Source: Betaproteobacteria bacterium
Lineage (GTDB): Bacteria > Pseudomonadota > Gammaproteobacteria > Burkholderiales > Casimicrobiaceae
NCBI GenBank assembly: GCA_013298695.1
Contig: JAAFIS010000003.1
Location: 1-64,000 of the forward strand
Length of the DNA stretch: 64,000 nucleotides
Direction of reading: 5' to 3'
Shown: positions 8,314 to 15,802 of the stretch, piece after piece
How positions within the stretch are numbered: the stretch's first letter is position 1
How the letters are laid out: every line of letters starts with the position of its first letter
Made by a program: the position numbers and the translations under genes
Notes under the pieces: generated by a model
Databases searched by the model: none
Told to the model about the DNA's origin: nothing
What the model saw: only the letters and a program-made list of their open reading frames with translations

Positions 8314-8330
8314 TCAGCGAATAGCGCTGA
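8314..8330. promoter_or_regulatory. Operator-like inverted repeat in a divergent gap
   Basis: TCAGCG and CGCTGA flank AATAG in the 57-nt gap between the divergently transcribed PLP-enzyme and amidotransferase genes. Perfect 6-bp arms and the location suggest a protein-binding site acting on both genes. No regulator can be named. Confidence 0.4.
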
Positions 8331-8347
8331 GTGCGAAAGCGAAGTTT

Positions 8348-9157
8348 ATGTGCCGCCTGCTCGCCTACACGGGCGAACCGATTTTCCTCGAAGAGCTCAT
8401 TTGTAAACCGCAGCATTCTCTCGTTCGGCAGTCGATGCGTGCCGATGAAGCGAAGGTTACGACCAATGGCGACGGCTTCGGCATCGGCTGGTACACCGGT
8501 CACCCTGATCGCACAGACCCCGGGCTCTATCGCGAGGTCACGCCCGCTTGGTCGGATGAAAACCTGCTCGCGCTTTGCAGCGCGGTGCGCTCACCTCTTT
8601 TTTTCGCACACGTGCGCGCAACCACTGGCACCGCCGTTGCCCGCCAAAACTGTCATCCGTTTCGCTATGGAAAGTATCTTTTCATTCATAACGGGCAGAT
8701 CGGCGGTTATGAAAAAGTTCGCCGACAGCTCGAAGCCATGCTGCCCGATGAACTCTACACAGCACGCAAGGGTGCGACAGACTCGGAACTTATGTTTTTG
8801 CTCGTTATCGCCCAGTTAAATGGGGGTACAGCGCCAGTTGCCGCTGTGGAATCGATGCTTTGCGCGGTTGAACAGGCAATGCAAGAAAAGGGCGTCATTG
8901 CGCCGCTTCGCTTCGCCGCAGTCCTCTCCGAAGGCGAAAGCATTTACGCGTTTCGTTACTCGAGCGACGATAAGCCGCCTACGCTCTACTTAAGCCAATG
9001 TTTCGGCGGCACCGTCGTTGCTTCGGAGCCGCTGCAGGATCGCGCGTCGCCGCAGTGCCCGGAGTGGGCAGCGGTTGCGCCGAATAGCGCGGTCGTTATC
9101 ACTGGCGAGAGCATGATGCGACATTCGCTAAGGTTGGCGCATCTAGAGCCGGTCTGA
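8348..9157 (+). CDS. Class II glutamine amidotransferase (YafJ-like)
   Basis: A 269-residue Ntn-type glutaminase-domain protein. Cys2, exposed after Met removal (MCRLLAYTG), is the expected nucleophile. Downstream blocks typical of the family are [33 protein letters not shown] and TDSELMF. It consists of the glutaminase domain only, as in YafJ and the EgtC-like group, which remove ammonia or gamma-glutamyl groups; the acceptor is not evident. The gene is divergent from the cysteine-synthase-like gene. No ergothioneine genes are nearby, so a role in that pathway is not supported. The end of the gene carries an AT-rich patch with a hairpin GCCCAGT-TAA-ATGGGGG at 8810-8826. Confidence 0.88.
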   Translation: MCRLLAYTGEPIFLEELICKPQHSLVRQSMRADEAKVTTNGDGFGIGWYTGHPDRTDPGLYREVTPAWSDENLLALCSAVRSPLFFAHVRATTGTAVARQNCHPFRYGKYLFIHNGQIGGYEKVRRQLEAMLPDELYTARKGATDSELMFLLVIAQLNGGTAPVAAVESMLCAVEQAMQEKGVIAPLRFAAVLSEGESIYAFRYSSDDKPPTLYLSQCFGGTVVASEPLQDRASPQCPEWAAVAPNSAVVITGESMMRHSLRLAHLEPV

Positions 9158-9186
9158 TCTCGCTGCAGTTAGCTGCCTCGCCAGCA

Positions 9187-9537
9187 CTATAAGCTCGAAA
9201 TCCAATCCGCGTCGAAACCAATCGCAATTGAGTCGTTGCGAGCGATGACGGGTCGCTTGATAGTGCTCGGATTTGCGATCATCACGCGAATTGCTGATGC
9301 CGCATCGACAACGCTTTCTTTCGTTGCGTCATCAAGCGTGCGCCAGGTAGTGCCTTTGCGATTGAGTACAACTTCCCAGCCTTTCGCTGCAACCCAGCGA
9401 GCGAGCTCCTTCTCTGGCACGCCGAGCTTCTTGTAATCGTGAAATACGTATTCGATGCCGCGCTCGGCGAGCAGCGCACGTGCCTTTTTTACGCTGTCGC
9501 AAATTGGAATGCCGTACAGAATTGTGCTCTTGGTCAT
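9187..9537 (-). CDS. ArsC/Spx-family (YffB-like) protein
   Basis: A 116-residue thioredoxin-fold protein. The start TILYGIPICDSVKKARALL has the family's Cys at position 13 of a YGIPxCDxVKKA motif, and NRKGTTWR near residues 59-66 matches the second conserved block. The N..T..RP motif near the C-terminus (NPSTIKRPV) is also present. YffB/ArsC-like members are often annotated arsenate reductases, but with a single Cys and no ars genes nearby a glutathione- or redox-linked role is as likely. It is the last gene of the phn-type transporter run, 16 nt after a permease gene. Confidence 0.85.
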   Translation of the reverse strand: MTKSTILYGIPICDSVKKARALLAERGIEYVFHDYKKLGVPEKELARWVAAKGWEVVLNRKGTTWRTLDDATKESVVDAASAIRVMIANPSTIKRPVIARNDSIAIGFDADWISSL

Positions 9538-9553
9538 GCTTACTACGCCGCAA

Positions 9554-10357
9554 TCAAATCACTCGACGCCGAATCTGCATCACGATGATTTCAATCAAAA
9601 TCACCACGACGAAAATCGTGAGCAAAATCAGCGACACGCGATCCCATTGCAAAAGATCAATCGCGGAATTGAGCGCAACACCAATGCCACCCGCGCCAAC
9701 AAGCCCGAGGATCGCTGATTCGCGCACGTTGATGTCCCAACGAAACAGCGCCACCGACCAAAACGTTGGCAACACCATTGGCCAATAGCCCATCACAATT
9801 TGCTGCATGCGCGTTGCGCCGGCCGCTTGCAGTGCTTCAATCGAACCACGATTGGACTCTTCGACACCTTCCGAGAACATTTTTCCAATGAATCCGATGG
9901 AGTGAAACGCAATCGCTAGGGCACCCGCGAGCGGACCCGGGCCAAACATCGCCACGAAAAATAGCGCCCACAGCAGCGTTGAAATCGATCGCGTAGCCAC
10001 CAGAACAAAGCGCGCAGCGTGATTGACCCACGGAAACGGGGTGGCGTTTCGGGCAGCAAGAAAGCCGACAGGTATACCCATACACAGCCCGAGAATCGTG
10101 GCCATTGCAGCGATGTGTAAGGTTTCGACCAACGCGGGCCAAATACCGGGCCAAAAATGAGCGAAGTCAATCGGCCACATCCGCGCGCCCATGTCGACAA
10201 CTTGTGCAGGCGCGTCGTACAAAAACTCGGGAATAACCTCAATGGTTTTGAGCGCCCATACGATCGCCGCGACCATCCCCAGATACACCGCAAACCGCGC
10301 AACGCGCTGCGCGGGCGTGAAGCGAATCCAGCGATTCATTTCGGCAGTGGCGTTCAT
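9554..10357 (-). CDS. phnE: Phosphonate/phosphite-type ABC permease (distal copy)
   Basis: A 267-residue inner-membrane permease with about six helices. It carries the PhnE pattern: FWPGIWPALVETLHIA at the start of the BPD_transp domain, the GKMFSEGVEE...AIEALQAAGAT coupling block, and a final LGLVGAGGIGVAL stretch. The EAA-type loop contacts the ATPase. It is one of two homologous permeases here. phnD-phnC-phnE-phnE is the common order for phosphonate, phosphite or hypophosphite importers, and the true ligand cannot be read from the permease. A 241-nt repeat-filled gap separates it from the upstream permease gene. Confidence 0.9.
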   Translation of the reverse strand: MNATAEMNRWIRFTPAQRVARFAVYLGMVAAIVWALKTIEVIPEFLYDAPAQVVDMGARMWPIDFAHFWPGIWPALVETLHIAAMATILGLCMGIPVGFLAARNATPFPWVNHAARFVLVATRSISTLLWALFFVAMFGPGPLAGALAIAFHSIGFIGKMFSEGVEESNRGSIEALQAAGATRMQQIVMGYWPMVLPTFWSVALFRWDINVRESAILGLVGAGGIGVALNSAIDLLQWDRVSLILLTIFVVVILIEIIVMQIRRRVI

Positions 10358-10404
10358 GCAGAGGCGTCAACCCGTCGACGGCCGCAACCGATGACTCTCA
10401 GCGA

Positions 10405-10432
10405 AACCGCAAAGAAACGACGCGGTTTTTTT
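10405..10432 (+). terminator. Terminator-like hairpin in the phn gap
   Basis: AACCGC and GCGGTT arms with an 11-nt loop, followed by T residues when read on the plus strand. No plus-strand gene precedes it, so it may stop antisense transcription or be part of the repeat block. Confidence 0.4.
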
Positions 10433-10438
10433 GTTAGA

Positions 10439-10598
10439 TGGAGCCCGACCTTGGTCGGGACGACGCAGTCATAGGAGGGACCACATTCACTGCGTTCATG
10501 GTGATCCCGTGTCGTTGCACGGGAGTAAACCCTGTCCGTGCATCCCGAGCGTGTCGAGGGGTCACATTCACTGCGTTCATGGTGAGCTTGTCGAACCA
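10439..10598. repeat. REP-like repeat block inside the phn operon
   Basis: Contains a palindrome GAGCCCGACC-TT-GGTCGGGACG (about 10440-10462) and two near-identical 24-nt direct copies containing ACATTCACTGCGTTCATGG (10481-10504 and 10562-10585). The second runs into GTGAGCTTGTCGAACC. This resembles the widespread proteobacterial repeat that also appears at 55671-55716. It fills the gap between two permease genes of one operon. Confidence 0.7.
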
Positions 10599-11390
10599 TC
10601 ACCGAAACACCCGTTTCACATAACTCTGTATCGCCTCGCCCAACATCACGAGTGCGATGATGGCAATGCTGATCCCGGCAACGAAATCGTAGTCGTAGCG
10701 TTGAAAAGCCGCGAACAAGGTGCCACCGATGCCACCTGCGCCAACAACGCCAACGATTGTTGAATGCCGTAAGTTCGAGTCCGTTTCGTAAGCAACGAAG
10801 CCAATGAAGCGATTCATTACTTGCGGCACTACGCCGAAAATAATGGTGTTCATGAATGACGCCCCGGTCGCGCGGATCGCTTCAATTTGTTTCTTGCTGA
10901 TTTCTTCAATCGCTTCAGCGAGCAGTTTGCCCACGAAGCCAACACTCGCCACGGTGAGTGCAATCACGCCCGCCATTGCGCCAAACCCTACGGCCTTCAC
11001 CGCAATAATGGCGACGATCACAGGATGAAAAGTGCGACACAAAATGATGATGACGCGCATCGGCCACGTGACAAACGCGGGCATTAGATTTCGCGCGGCG
11101 AGCACCGACAAAGGAATTGCGATCAACGTCCCAAACAACGATGCCAAAAACGCGATTTGCAACGACTCCAACAAGCCCGGAATCAAATCGCTTTTGGTGA
11201 AACTCGGCGGAAAAAAACCCGCTAAAAATTTCGCGCCGTAACCTACGCCGCGCTCAATCCGCTCCCACGACAGCCCGAGCGTTGCTGCAGCGTAGATGAC
11301 GTAGACAACAAGCAGCGCGTAGCCGAGTCGCTTCCAGATGGAAGGTTGGAAAAAATCAGCGCGGGTGACGGCATTCACGTGGCCAACCAA
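10599..11390 (-). CDS. phnE: Phosphonate/phosphite-type ABC permease (proximal copy)
   Basis: A 263-residue permease homologous to the copy at 9554-10357, with about six membrane helices. The matching blocks are [13 protein letters not shown], the cytoplasmic [10 protein letters not shown]...[10 protein letters not shown] coupling loop and [14 protein letters not shown]. Its start overlaps the end of phnC by 16 nt, a strong sign of translational coupling. The two permeases probably form a heterodimeric channel with PhnC and receive substrate from PhnD in the periplasm. Confidence 0.9.
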   Translation of the reverse strand: MVGHVNAVTRADFFQPSIWKRLGYALLVVYVIYAAATLGLSWERIERGVGYGAKFLAGFFPPSFTKSDLIPGLLESLQIAFLASLFGTLIAIPLSVLAARNLMPAFVTWPMRVIIILCRTFHPVIVAIIAVKAVGFGAMAGVIALTVASVGFVGKLLAEAIEEISKKQIEAIRATGASFMNTIIFGVVPQVMNRFIGFVAYETDSNLRHSTIVGVVGAGGIGGTLFAAFQRYDYDFVAGISIAIIALVMLGEAIQSYVKRVFR

Positions 11391-12133
11391 TCCTCGCCGC
11401 CATAAATTTTCTGCAGCGTGTCTTGTGTCAATCCGTCTGGCGCGCCGTCGTAAACGACGAGGCCGCCGCTCATGCCAATGATGCGCTCGGCGAAGCGCTG
11501 AGCGAGCTGCACTTGATGGATATTAATCACAACCGGCACGTTGTTTTCGCGAGCAAGATCGCGCATGAGCTCCATGATTTCAACGGAGGTTTTTGGATCA
11601 AGCGACGAGGTTGGTTCATCTGCAAGCAGTAAACCGGGAGACTGCATCACGGCGCGACAAATGCCCACGCGTTGGCGTTGCCCGCCAGAGAGTTCATCCG
11701 CGCGACGATTCGCGAAATCGGCCAGTCCGACCCGCTTCAACAAATCAAACGCGCGTTGAATATCGTCGTTGCTAAATTTGCGACGAAACGCGGTCCACGC
11801 AGAGACGTAGCCTAGTCGACCCGAGAGCACGTTTTCCATTACCGTTAAGCGCTCTACTAGGTTGTATTCCTGAAACACCATGCCAATGCGCCGCCGCGCT
11901 GCGCGCAGCTCTGCACCTGCGAGTTTCGCCAGGTCTTTGCCTTCGAAATGAATCTCGCCGGAGGTCGGATCGATTAACCGATTGATGCAACGAATGAGCG
12001 TAGATTTTCCAGTGCCCGAGGGCCCGATGATCGCGGTGATGCCCGTGCCCTCGATCTCGAGCGAAATGTCCCGCAACACCGGTTTGCCCGCGACGTATTC
12101 CTTAGCCAATTGACGGATGCTTAGTGTGCTCAT
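11375..12133 (-). CDS. phnC: Phosphonate/phosphite-type ABC transporter ATPase
   Basis: A 252-residue ATPase powering the phn-type importer. It shows Walker [10 protein letters not shown] near residues 35-43, the Q-loop [17 protein letters not shown], the ABC signature [11 protein letters not shown] and Walker [14 protein letters not shown]. The start at 12133 (MSTLSIRQL) is preferred over an in-frame ATG at 12175, which adds 14 residues not seen in PhnC. The gene lies 283 nt after phnD, and that gap holds a long inverted repeat which may set different expression for the binding protein and the ATPase. Confidence 0.93.
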   Translation of the reverse strand: MSTLSIRQLAKEYVAGKPVLRDISLEIEGTGITAIIGPSGTGKSTLIRCINRLIDPTSGEIHFEGKDLAKLAGAELRAARRRIGMVFQEYNLVERLTVMENVLSGRLGYVSAWTAFRRKFSNDDIQRAFDLLKRVGLADFANRRADELSGGQRQRVGICRAVMQSPGLLLADEPTSSLDPKTSVEIMELMRDLARENNVPVVINIHQVQLAQRFAERIIGMSGGLVVYDGAPDGLTQDTLQKIYGGEDWLAT

Positions 12134-12192
12134 TAGCTCAGCGTGCTCAAACCAATTTTGCGCTTTGCGCGACACAACGATGCACGCTTCGC

Positions 12193-12399
12193 AAGGACGA
12201 GAGGACGACGCGCTGACGCGCTAAGACGACGCTCCAGTGGGTCGCTATGACGCAAAGCGCACTCATTTTTTTCCTCATGTCATAAGCTCGTGTTTTCGAA
12301 GCGCTGATGCAAGATTAGACAACGAGAAGCAGCAAGCCTTTGCGTCATAGCACCAAAGGTGCGACGTCCTAGCGCGAAGGGCGTCGTCCTCTCGTCCTA
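12193..12399. repeat. Long inverted repeat between phnD and phnC
   Basis: Arms at 12193-12260 and 12336-12399 are imperfect reverse complements. Shared blocks include CTTTGCGTCATAGC, TAGCGCG and GCGTCGTCCTCTCGTCCTA (12381-12399; its complement is at 12193-12211 with one change). The same 19-mer recurs at 40791-40809, so this is a dispersed family. The insert between the arms is AT-rich. A folded transcript here could stabilise the phnD mRNA or limit read-through into phnC. Confidence 0.7.
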
Positions 12400-12416
12400 A
12401 GAAATAACGCAATGCG

Positions 12417-13421
12417 CTACTTCTTCTTTGCAGCGGCTTCGCGTTCAGCTTCTTTTTGATACGCCGCTTTGCCAAAAGATTCACCACCCGCTGCGGCGAC
12501 TGCGCGCACCGGCTCCCAGGTCGTTTTGTAGTTGATCGGGAAGAAGCGATCTGCCCCATCAAACGCTTTTTGCATTTCTGCGTTAAAGCGGTAGTCGTAG
12601 AAGCAACCCGTTACTTTATCTGCGAGCTCAGGCGCGAGATCGTGCGCATGCGCGAAGCTCGATGTTGGGAATTTTTTGCTACGGTAGACGATGCGGAAAT
12701 CGCTTTCTTTGATCTGGCCGCGTCGCGCCATGCGCTCGTACACGTCGCTGGCAACGGGTGCTGCGTCATAGTCGCCTTTCAGTACACCCAGGATCGATTG
12801 ATCGTGCTTGCCTGAATACACCACGGTGTAGTCTTTCTCAGGGGTCACGCCCTCGCTGGGGAACAGCGCGCGGGGCGCCATGTTGCCGCTATTAGAAGAA
12901 GGCGACGTGTGCGCTACTTTTTTGCCCTTGAGATCGGCAATTTTTTGGATGTTGCCGCTGGCCTTGGTAACAACGATCAGGTTGTACCCCTGGAAATCTT
13001 TTGCAGTACCTTTCACCGCAAACGGAACTGCGCCCGCGACGTTTACAGCAAATGCCGTTGGACCAGTAGAAAACCCCGCCACATGCAAGCGACCCGAGCG
13101 CATCGCTTCAATTTCAGCTGCGTTGCTCTGCACTTGGAAGAACACGACTCGCTTCCCTGTGCATTTAGTGAGATGTTCAGTGAACGGCTGGAAGATTTTT
13201 TCGTACACCGCCGGGTCTTCAACCGGGGTGTAGGCCCACACTAACGTCGATGGATTCTTCCAGCGTTTTGAGTCCTTCGGCAAATCGGCGACTAGATCGC
13301 CGTTGTCATCACAATAGTTCGCATCAAGTTCGCCCCGATTCTTGCAAGCACTTTGCGCTTGAACGGATGTTGCGATGGAAACGGCGGCTACAACGAGCGC
13401 GCCGCGAAGCATTACATTCAT
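12417..13421 (-). CDS. phnD: Phosphate/phosphite/phosphonate ABC transporter binding protein
   Basis: A 334-residue periplasmic protein with a Sec signal (MNVMLRGALVVAAVSIATSVQA). The mature part matches PhnD/PtxB-type binding proteins: VWAYTPVEDPAVYEKIFQPF, then a Y/S-rich pocket (GFSTGPTAFAV) and LKGKKVAHTSPSSNSGNMAP. The C-terminus is lysine/alanine-rich (REAAAKKK). It binds a phosphorus oxyanion or phosphonate and delivers it to the PhnE permeases; which one cannot be decided. It is the first gene of the run, divergent from glmU across 86 nt. GGAGG-like sequence (AGGAGGTCTC when read on the minus strand) precedes the start. Confidence 0.92.
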   Translation of the reverse strand: MNVMLRGALVVAAVSIATSVQAQSACKNRGELDANYCDDNGDLVADLPKDSKRWKNPSTLVWAYTPVEDPAVYEKIFQPFTEHLTKCTGKRVVFFQVQSNAAEIEAMRSGRLHVAGFSTGPTAFAVNVAGAVPFAVKGTAKDFQGYNLIVVTKASGNIQKIADLKGKKVAHTSPSSNSGNMAPRALFPSEGVTPEKDYTVVYSGKHDQSILGVLKGDYDAAPVASDVYERMARRGQIKESDFRIVYRSKKFPTSSFAHAHDLAPELADKVTGCFYDYRFNAEMQKAFDGADRFFPINYKTTWEPVRAVAAAGGESFGKAAYQKEAEREAAAKKK

Positions 13422-13507
13422 AGAGACCTCCTAGTCACGAATCCGCATTGTAGGCTGCGCTCGGGAAGTTCTGATTCGTAGAATCCATGCATAACAAAGG
13501 ATTTGTC

Positions 13508-14893
13508 ATGACCTTGTCACTTTCCGTGATTGTCCTCGCCGCAGGCAAAGGCACGCGTATGAAATCGCGTTTACCCAAGGTGTTGCAGCCGCTCGCGGGG
13601 CGACCGCTGCTCGCTCACTCGCTGGAAAGTATCGCTGCGCTTAAGCCAGAGAAAACCGTGGTCGTGGTGGGGCATGGCGCCGACGAGGTACGCACAGCAT
13701 TTGCGTCGCAAAAACACCTCGATTTCGTATTACAAATGCCGCAAAACGGAACGGGTCACGCCACGCAAATCGGGCTCGCACCGATCGCTGACGGCGGCGT
13801 CACTTTGATCGTCTCAGGCGACACGCCACTCATCAACACCCAAACCCTCGCCGATCTCGCGGCGCTCGCGAACGACGAAACGTTTGCGCTACTCACGTGT
13901 CACGTTGCCGACCCCACGGGCTACGGCCGTATCGTTCGAAACGCTGCGGGCGATGTCACCAAAATCGTTGAACATAAAGACGCCCTCGCCGCAGGCGATC
14001 ACGCTACGCTGGCAATTACCGAGATGAACACCGCCATCATGTGCGCGCCGACCGCTTGGTTACGCAAGGCGCTCACAAAACTTACGCCAAAAAATGCGCA
14101 GGGTGAGCTGTACTTAACGGACGTCATCGCGATGGCCGCCATTGATGGCTTGAAAATCGCGACGGCACAGCCGGCCGGTGGCGAAACCGAAATCGCGGGC
14201 GTGAACGACAAGATCCAACTCGCCGCGCTTGAATGCGCGTTTCAACATCAACAAGCTGAAGCGTTGATGCGCGATGGCGTCACGCTGGCCGATCCGCACC
14301 GCATCGATGTGCGCGGCACGATCACCTGCGGCGTTGATGTGTTCATCGACGTGAACTGCGTGTTTGAAGGCGAGGTAGCGCTTGGTGACAACGTAACAAT
14401 TGGCGCAAACTGCGTAGTCAAGAACGCGAACATTGCAGCTAACGCAGTGATCCATCCGATGAGCCACATCGAAGGCGCTGCAGTCGGTGAAGGCGCGCTT
14501 ATCGGGCCGTTTGCGCGGGTGCGTCCGGGCGCGAAATTAGGGGCGGAAGTTCATATCGGCAATTTCGTTGAAGTGAAAAACTCAACGCTTGCCAAAGGTG
14601 CAAAGGCGAACCACCTCGCGTATTTGGGCGATGCGACAGTGGGTGAGCGCGTGAATTTTGGCGCGGGGGCGATCACCGCAAACTATGACGGCGCAAACAA
14701 ACACCAAACCGTAATCGAGGCCGACGTTCACATCGGCAGCAACAGCGTGCTCGTAGCGCCAGTGACGATTGGCGAAGGCGGCACCGTAGGCGGCGGCAGT
14801 ACGGTGACAAAAGACACGGCGCCGGGCGCGCTCACCGTTGCGCGCGGCAAGCAAATTTCTATCGCTAACTGGAAGCGACCGAAGAAGCCATAA
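13508..14893 (+). CDS. glmU: Bifunctional N-acetylglucosamine-1-phosphate uridyltransferase / glucosamine-1-phosphate acetyltransferase
   Basis: Makes UDP-GlcNAc in two steps for peptidoglycan and LPS, in the cytosol. The 461-residue protein has the N-terminal pyrophosphorylase domain (LAAGKGTRMKSRLPKVL near residues 9-25, PQNGTGHA near 75-82, SGDTP near 99-103). The C-terminal left-handed beta-helix of hexapeptide repeats includes FARVRPGAKLG, NFVEVKNS and ITANYDG around the acetyltransferase site. The ATG at 13508 is preferred over 13487 because AAAGGA lies 7 bases before it and the encoded start (MTLSLSVIVLAAG) matches the family. Confidence 0.96.
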   Translation: MTLSLSVIVLAAGKGTRMKSRLPKVLQPLAGRPLLAHSLESIAALKPEKTVVVVGHGADEVRTAFASQKHLDFVLQMPQNGTGHATQIGLAPIADGGVTLIVSGDTPLINTQTLADLAALANDETFALLTCHVADPTGYGRIVRNAAGDVTKIVEHKDALAAGDHATLAITEMNTAIMCAPTAWLRKALTKLTPKNAQGELYLTDVIAMAAIDGLKIATAQPAGGETEIAGVNDKIQLAALECAFQHQQAEALMRDGVTLADPHRIDVRGTITCGVDVFIDVNCVFEGEVALGDNVTIGANCVVKNANIAANAVIHPMSHIEGAAVGEGALIGPFARVRPGAKLGAEVHIGNFVEVKNSTLAKGAKANHLAYLGDATVGERVNFGAGAITANYDGANKHQTVIEADVHIGSNSVLVAPVTIGEGGTVGGGSTVTKDTAPGALTVARGKQISIANWKRPKKP

Positions 14894-14911
14894 TTGACCA
14901 TTCGCGTATAA

Positions 14912-14995
14912 AGCCAACTCCATTGGGCGGAGAATGCATTTGATTGTTATTTCGACATACACTTAAAAACGCGGTTTAGCCCAGTTAATTAGGCA
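14912..14995. repeat. Paired-hairpin 64-nt element, copy 2
   Basis: ATTGGGC at 14922-14928 and GCCCAGT at 14979-14985 span exactly 64 nt. Outer halves give left hairpin GCCAACTCCATTGGGC and right hairpin GCCCAGTTAATTAGGC. It starts 19 nt after the glmU stop, in an AT-rich 211-nt gap. The left inner flank GGAGAATGC and right inner flank GCGGTTTA resemble other copies. Confidence 0.75.
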
Positions 14996-15104
14996 TATCA
15001 ATTACATTGCCATTGCATTTTGTTTGAACTAGCTGCATCTGAGGCAGTGAACGCGTGCGCTCTCCTGCAGAATCCAGCCTCCATCTGAAATTTAAGGCAG
15101 CGCT

Positions 15105-15776
15105 ATGTCGCACACGATCGTGATGTTGGGCGCTACCGGCGCGGTCGGCGGCCACGTTGTAAAAACGCTGCTCGCTTCTGGCGCCATCCAGAGGCTATCG
15201 CTTCTGGGGCGCCGCCGCGTGGAAGGTATCAACGCAAGCTTCGTTGAACAACACACCGTAGATGTTTTTGCGCCTGCTTCCTATGCAGCGCGGCTGCCCG
15301 GTCATCGCGCGGCGATCTGCACACTGGGTGTGGGTGAACCGTCGAAGATAAGCAAGGAAGAATTTGTTCGAACAGATCGCGATGCCGTGCTCGCGTTTGC
15401 AAGCGCATCAAAAACGGCTGGCGTCGAACATTTTCAGTTGCTGAGCTCGGTGGGCGCAGACTCGCGCTCGCGCTCGTTTTATTTGCAAACGAAAGGCGAA
15501 CTAGAAGACGGAATACGCGCGCTTGCGTTCAAGCGGCTCAGCTTGTTTCAGCCCTCAATGATTATGACGCCGACCAACCGTTACGGATTGAGCCAAGCGT
15601 TTTTCTTGCGCGCGATGCCATTGATCGATCCACTGCTCATCGGATCGACACGCAAATTCCGCAGTGTGCAGGTTGAAACGCTAGGCCGCGTGATGGCCGT
15701 AAACGCGCTGCGCAGTTCAACATTTATCGGCGTGGAAACGCTGCGCTTTGACGAAATCGTTGCGCTCGGAACGTAA
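15105..15776 (+). CDS. NAD(P)-binding oxidoreductase, atypical SDR
   Basis: A 223-residue Rossmann-fold protein. The dinucleotide loop GATGAVGGHV is at residues 8-17, an RR pair (GRRRVEG) that may select NADP lies near 37-43, and YLQTKGELEDGI near 125-136 stands where classic SDRs have YxxxK. It resembles the HTATIP2/NmrA-like group, in which members act as reductases or redox sensors. No substrate can be assigned and no pathway partner is adjacent. It is a single gene between glmU and a convergent M16 peptidase. Confidence 0.75.
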   Translation: MSHTIVMLGATGAVGGHVVKTLLASGAIQRLSLLGRRRVEGINASFVEQHTVDVFAPASYAARLPGHRAAICTLGVGEPSKISKEEFVRTDRDAVLAFASASKTAGVEHFQLLSSVGADSRSRSFYLQTKGELEDGIRALAFKRLSLFQPSMIMTPTNRYGLSQAFFLRAMPLIDPLLIGSTRKFRSVQVETLGRVMAVNALRSSTFIGVETLRFDEIVALGT

Positions 15777-15802
15777 CTCGTACGCGAACCGAGCGCATCG
15801 TG

